Below, piece by piece: positions 62,525 to 64,000 of a stretch of DNA of 64,000 nt; within the stretch, counting starts at the first letter, position 1; every line of letters starts with the position of its first letter. The notes beneath the pieces were generated by a model. That model had not been told where the DNA came from and ran no database searches. It saw only the letters and a list, made by a program, of their open reading frames with translations. Origin of the DNA: Oscillospiraceae bacterium (GTDB lineage Bacteria > Bacillota > Clostridia > Oscillospirales > Ruminococcaceae); contig CABIZB010000002.1 in NCBI GenBank assembly GCA_902363145.1, positions 248,001 to 312,000 on the forward strand. Reading direction: 5' to 3'. The position numbers were made by a program, and so were the translations under genes.

Positions 62525-62714
62525 TTTATAAAAATCGGCGGTATCCGCAGGTGCAGATACCGCCGCAAGTGTTCTATGTTATCCATTGTCAGTCATACCG
62601 GTACCTCTTATGCTCCTGTTCATTTTAATATCAGATCAGTTCAAAAGCGATATTATGCCGTTCCTGAACACCCTGATAACAGTTATCAGTCGGCTGTCTC
62701 CTCCGCAATTATCT
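62525..62714 (-). ncRNA. Candidate small structured RNA
   Basis: A minus-strand unit without a convincing ORF: TTGACA (complement of 62744-62749), 17-nt spacer, TAAAGT, then about 190 nt ending in a strong terminator (CGGCGGTATC/GATACCGCCG at 62536-62565, then ATTTTTATAA). The interior has a perfect hairpin CTGATAAC/GTTATCAG and a two-part stem TGTTCA/TGAACA with TAATATC/GATATTA. It lies in the 426-bp gap before the DUF1963 gene. I cannot assign a family; 6S RNA was considered but not demonstrated. Confidence 0.4.
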
Positions 62715-62834
62715 TACCAAACTTTAGTAAAAGCGTTATTATATGTCAATAGCAAAATAAATTTTTGTTATAAATCTCCCCATATTATCAAATAATGTGC
62801 TATAATAATATCATCACATCTTGGGAGGAACGCT

Positions 62835-63704
62835 ATGAATATTTATTCTGCAAGATCAATTATAAATACCATAAAGCAGCTGAAAGCAAAGCACGACGCA
62901 GCCACCATTACATCAAGGGACGACATGATAAAAAAATTCATCGCCTTTGCCATTGAAAAGAGGCTTGGAAATTATCATTTGCAGCTCACTCCCGCAGATG
63001 AGCCATGCACTCTTTACAGCTCCAAGCTGGGCGGAATGCCCTATATGCCAAAGGATTTTGATTATCCCACAAACAGCGGCAACAAGCCTCTCAGGCTGCT
63101 GTGCCAGCTGAATTTTGAAAAGCTGCCGCCCATGAAGCCATTTCCCGAAAAGGGCATTTTGCAGATATATCTGTACGATGACGGCAAGCTTGATATGGCA
63201 GATTGTCAGACCACATCTGAGCAGGATAATTTCAGGGTAATATATTTTGAAGATATCCTCAGGCGGGAAAGTCTGCTGAAAAGTGCAGAGGAAATGCCTG
63301 CATTTGATAATACTTTTCCTTTCACGGAAAAGCTGCTTATTGCCAAATCCCCCACACCGACCATAATTTGCTCCTCCGACTACCGCTTTGATGATACAGT
63401 GCTTGAATTTGCCAAGGCATACAAAATGTGCCCCAAATCAGCCAAAAGCACGTACGATATTCCCAATGACGCCGACGAACCGCTGTACAACACATTTACA
63501 TACGAAAACTTCACCTGCACAGGCGGCAGCGGCATATTTACCGAGCGTGACCCACGAAAGGACTGCCCCCAATACCGTGACTGCGATCTTTGCCTGTTTA
63601 CCCTTGCCGACGCAGAAAAAGACGGACGGCTGAATTTTCTCATGCCGTCCGCCAATATGATAAAAAGGGATTTTTCAAAAGTGCTGTTTGATACTAATCT
63701 TTAA
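62835..63704 (+). CDS. DUF1963 (YwqG-like) protein, C-terminus cut by a foldback element
   Basis: 289-aa cytoplasmic protein of the YwqG family, function unknown. Conserved segments: SSKLGGMPYMPKDFDYPTNS near 58, LLCQLNFEKLPPMKPFPEKG near 90, and KDCPQYRDCDLCLFTLADAE near 240. GGGAGG precedes ATG 62835 and an extended -10 (TGCTATAAT) lies upstream. Relatives usually end in FSKV-like text followed by WDC; here the text stops at RDFSKVLFD, and the last residues TNL and the stop are within the element starting at 63692. The native end therefore seems replaced. Confidence 0.82.
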   Translation: MNIYSARSIINTIKQLKAKHDAATITSRDDMIKKFIAFAIEKRLGNYHLQLTPADEPCTLYSSKLGGMPYMPKDFDYPTNSGNKPLRLLCQLNFEKLPPMKPFPEKGILQIYLYDDGKLDMADCQTTSEQDNFRVIYFEDILRRESLLKSAEEMPAFDNTFPFTEKLLIAKSPTPTIICSSDYRFDDTVLEFAKAYKMCPKSAKSTYDIPNDADEPLYNTFTYENFTCTGGSGIFTERDPRKDCPQYRDCDLCLFTLADAEKDGRLNFLMPSANMIKRDFSKVLFDTNL

Positions 63705-63849
63705 TCGTTCTATAGGCAAAGCCGACAGATGAAATAAGACCAGTCTAGGAAAGCGACCGCAGGCGGGCTTGCCGCCCGGCAAGGGAGCTTGACGAAGAAT
63801 GGGCTTATTTCAGCCGAGGATTTGTCTATAGGTTGATTGAGGATTAGTA
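63692..63849. mobile_element. 158-bp foldback element with MITE-like ends
   Basis: Ends TACTAATC...CTATAGGCAAA and TTTGTCTATAG...GATTAGTA are inverted repeats; the arms continue inward (TGAAATAAG/CTTATTTCA) to a core GCAGGCGGGCTTGCCGCCCG. The end motif TACTAATC...CTATAG.CAAA is also that of the 100-bp elements, and the core is also that of the 171-bp element at 59086. It overlaps the last 13 nt of the DUF1963 gene. Confidence 0.75.
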
Positions 63850-63878
63850 TTATATGAGCATAGACTGATATTCTATCA

Positions 63879-64000
63879 TTACGGCTTCCTTGATGTAAGG
63901 AAGCCGATCGCCCTTTCAATGCTGTCCTTGGAATTGCCCCAATCAGCGTCCTTGCCTGCGCTGCGGTAATCGTACATGGAGCAGTATTTTGAAACGTCAG
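63879..64000 (-). CDS. C-terminal end of an unidentified protein (partial)
   Basis: Only about 39 codons are in the window, reading DVSKYCSMYDYRSAGKDADW and ending in AIGFLTSRKP before TAA. Composition looks like a real coding end, with codon use like the conserved genes. The family cannot be determined from this fragment. Confidence 0.5.
   Translation of the reverse strand, partial: DVSKYCSMYDYRSAGKDADWGNSKDSIERAIGFLTSRKP

Noticed and set aside
62525..62714. 6S RNA
   Set aside because: Promoter, terminator and an internal stem are present, but I could not build the long rod with a central open bubble that defines 6S; left as an unassigned candidate.

Overview
The window is a chromosomal segment of a low-to-mid GC anaerobic Firmicute, most likely a Ruminococcus or close relative in the Oscillospiraceae. 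The evidence is a modular archaeal-type glutamate synthase, an ANTAR regulator, LL-diaminopimelate aminotransferase (DapL), a split transketolase, the sporulation pair spmA/spmB, the Firmicutes order SRP RNA/dnaX/ybaB/recR, a ylm cell-division cluster with sepF and divIVA, and a secreted GH5 cellulase with fibronectin-like repeats. Species identity is inference.

Layout. 1-6.1 kb (+): the end of the glutamate synthase operon (FMN domain, FeS protein, FAD protein, GXGXG domain), then an ANTAR protein with its own promoter and a strong leader hairpin, then dapF-dapL. 6.2-10.9 kb (-): a secreted GH5 glycanase and a secreted wall-binding/Ig-like protein. 11-12.6 kb: a small remnant ORF, tRNA-Lys, spmA-spmB. 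12.7-16.9 kb (+): SRP RNA, a TPR membrane protein, dnaX, ybaB, recR, two tRNA-Gln genes. 17-18 kb (-): an alpha/beta hydrolase. 18.1-28.3 kb (+): sbcC, amidohydrolase, recG, hprK, PHP, murB, a SpoU methyltransferase. 28.3-32.4 kb: an AT-richer accessory stretch of small unrelated genes (PfkB kinase, unknown protein, GNAT, a frameshifted gene, NUDIX, small membrane protein) separated by foldback repeats. 32.4-33.7 kb: eno. 33.7-40.7 kb (-): DUF1294 protein, galactokinase-like kinase, DUF4364 protein, aroC-aroA-aroB, a lipoprotein, a zinc-ribbon protein, a sigma factor. 41-43.3 kb (-): a secreted transglutaminase-fold protein carrying the same fibronectin-like repeats as the cellulase. 43.6-54.9 kb (-): split transketolase, HAD phosphatase, rluD-lspA-ileS, divIVA-ylmH-sepF-ylmE-HlyD-like protein, hfq. 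55-62.4 kb (-): miaA, NUDIX, mutL, mutS, ylbF. 62.5-64 kb: a candidate small RNA, a DUF1963 protein whose 3' end runs into a foldback element, and the end of an unidentified gene.

Most genes are housekeeping genes with strong Shine-Dalgarno sites and several near-consensus sigma-A promoters (TTGACA, 17 nt, TATAAT). The most novel content is a set of palindromic mobile repeats. A 100-bp foldback element occurs three times (16975, 32072, 58978) at about 96-97% identity with imperfect 44-bp terminal inverted repeats and no transposase. A 158-bp element at 63692 has related ends (TACTAATC...CTATAG) but a different interior, and that interior shares a GC-rich core with a third, 171-bp foldback at 59086. 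These elements abut gene ends: one separates a stop codon from its terminator, one sits at the break point of a GNAT gene, and one supplies the stop codon of a shortened DUF1963 protein. A second kind of paired repeat flanks the PfkB gene and folds like a recombination site.
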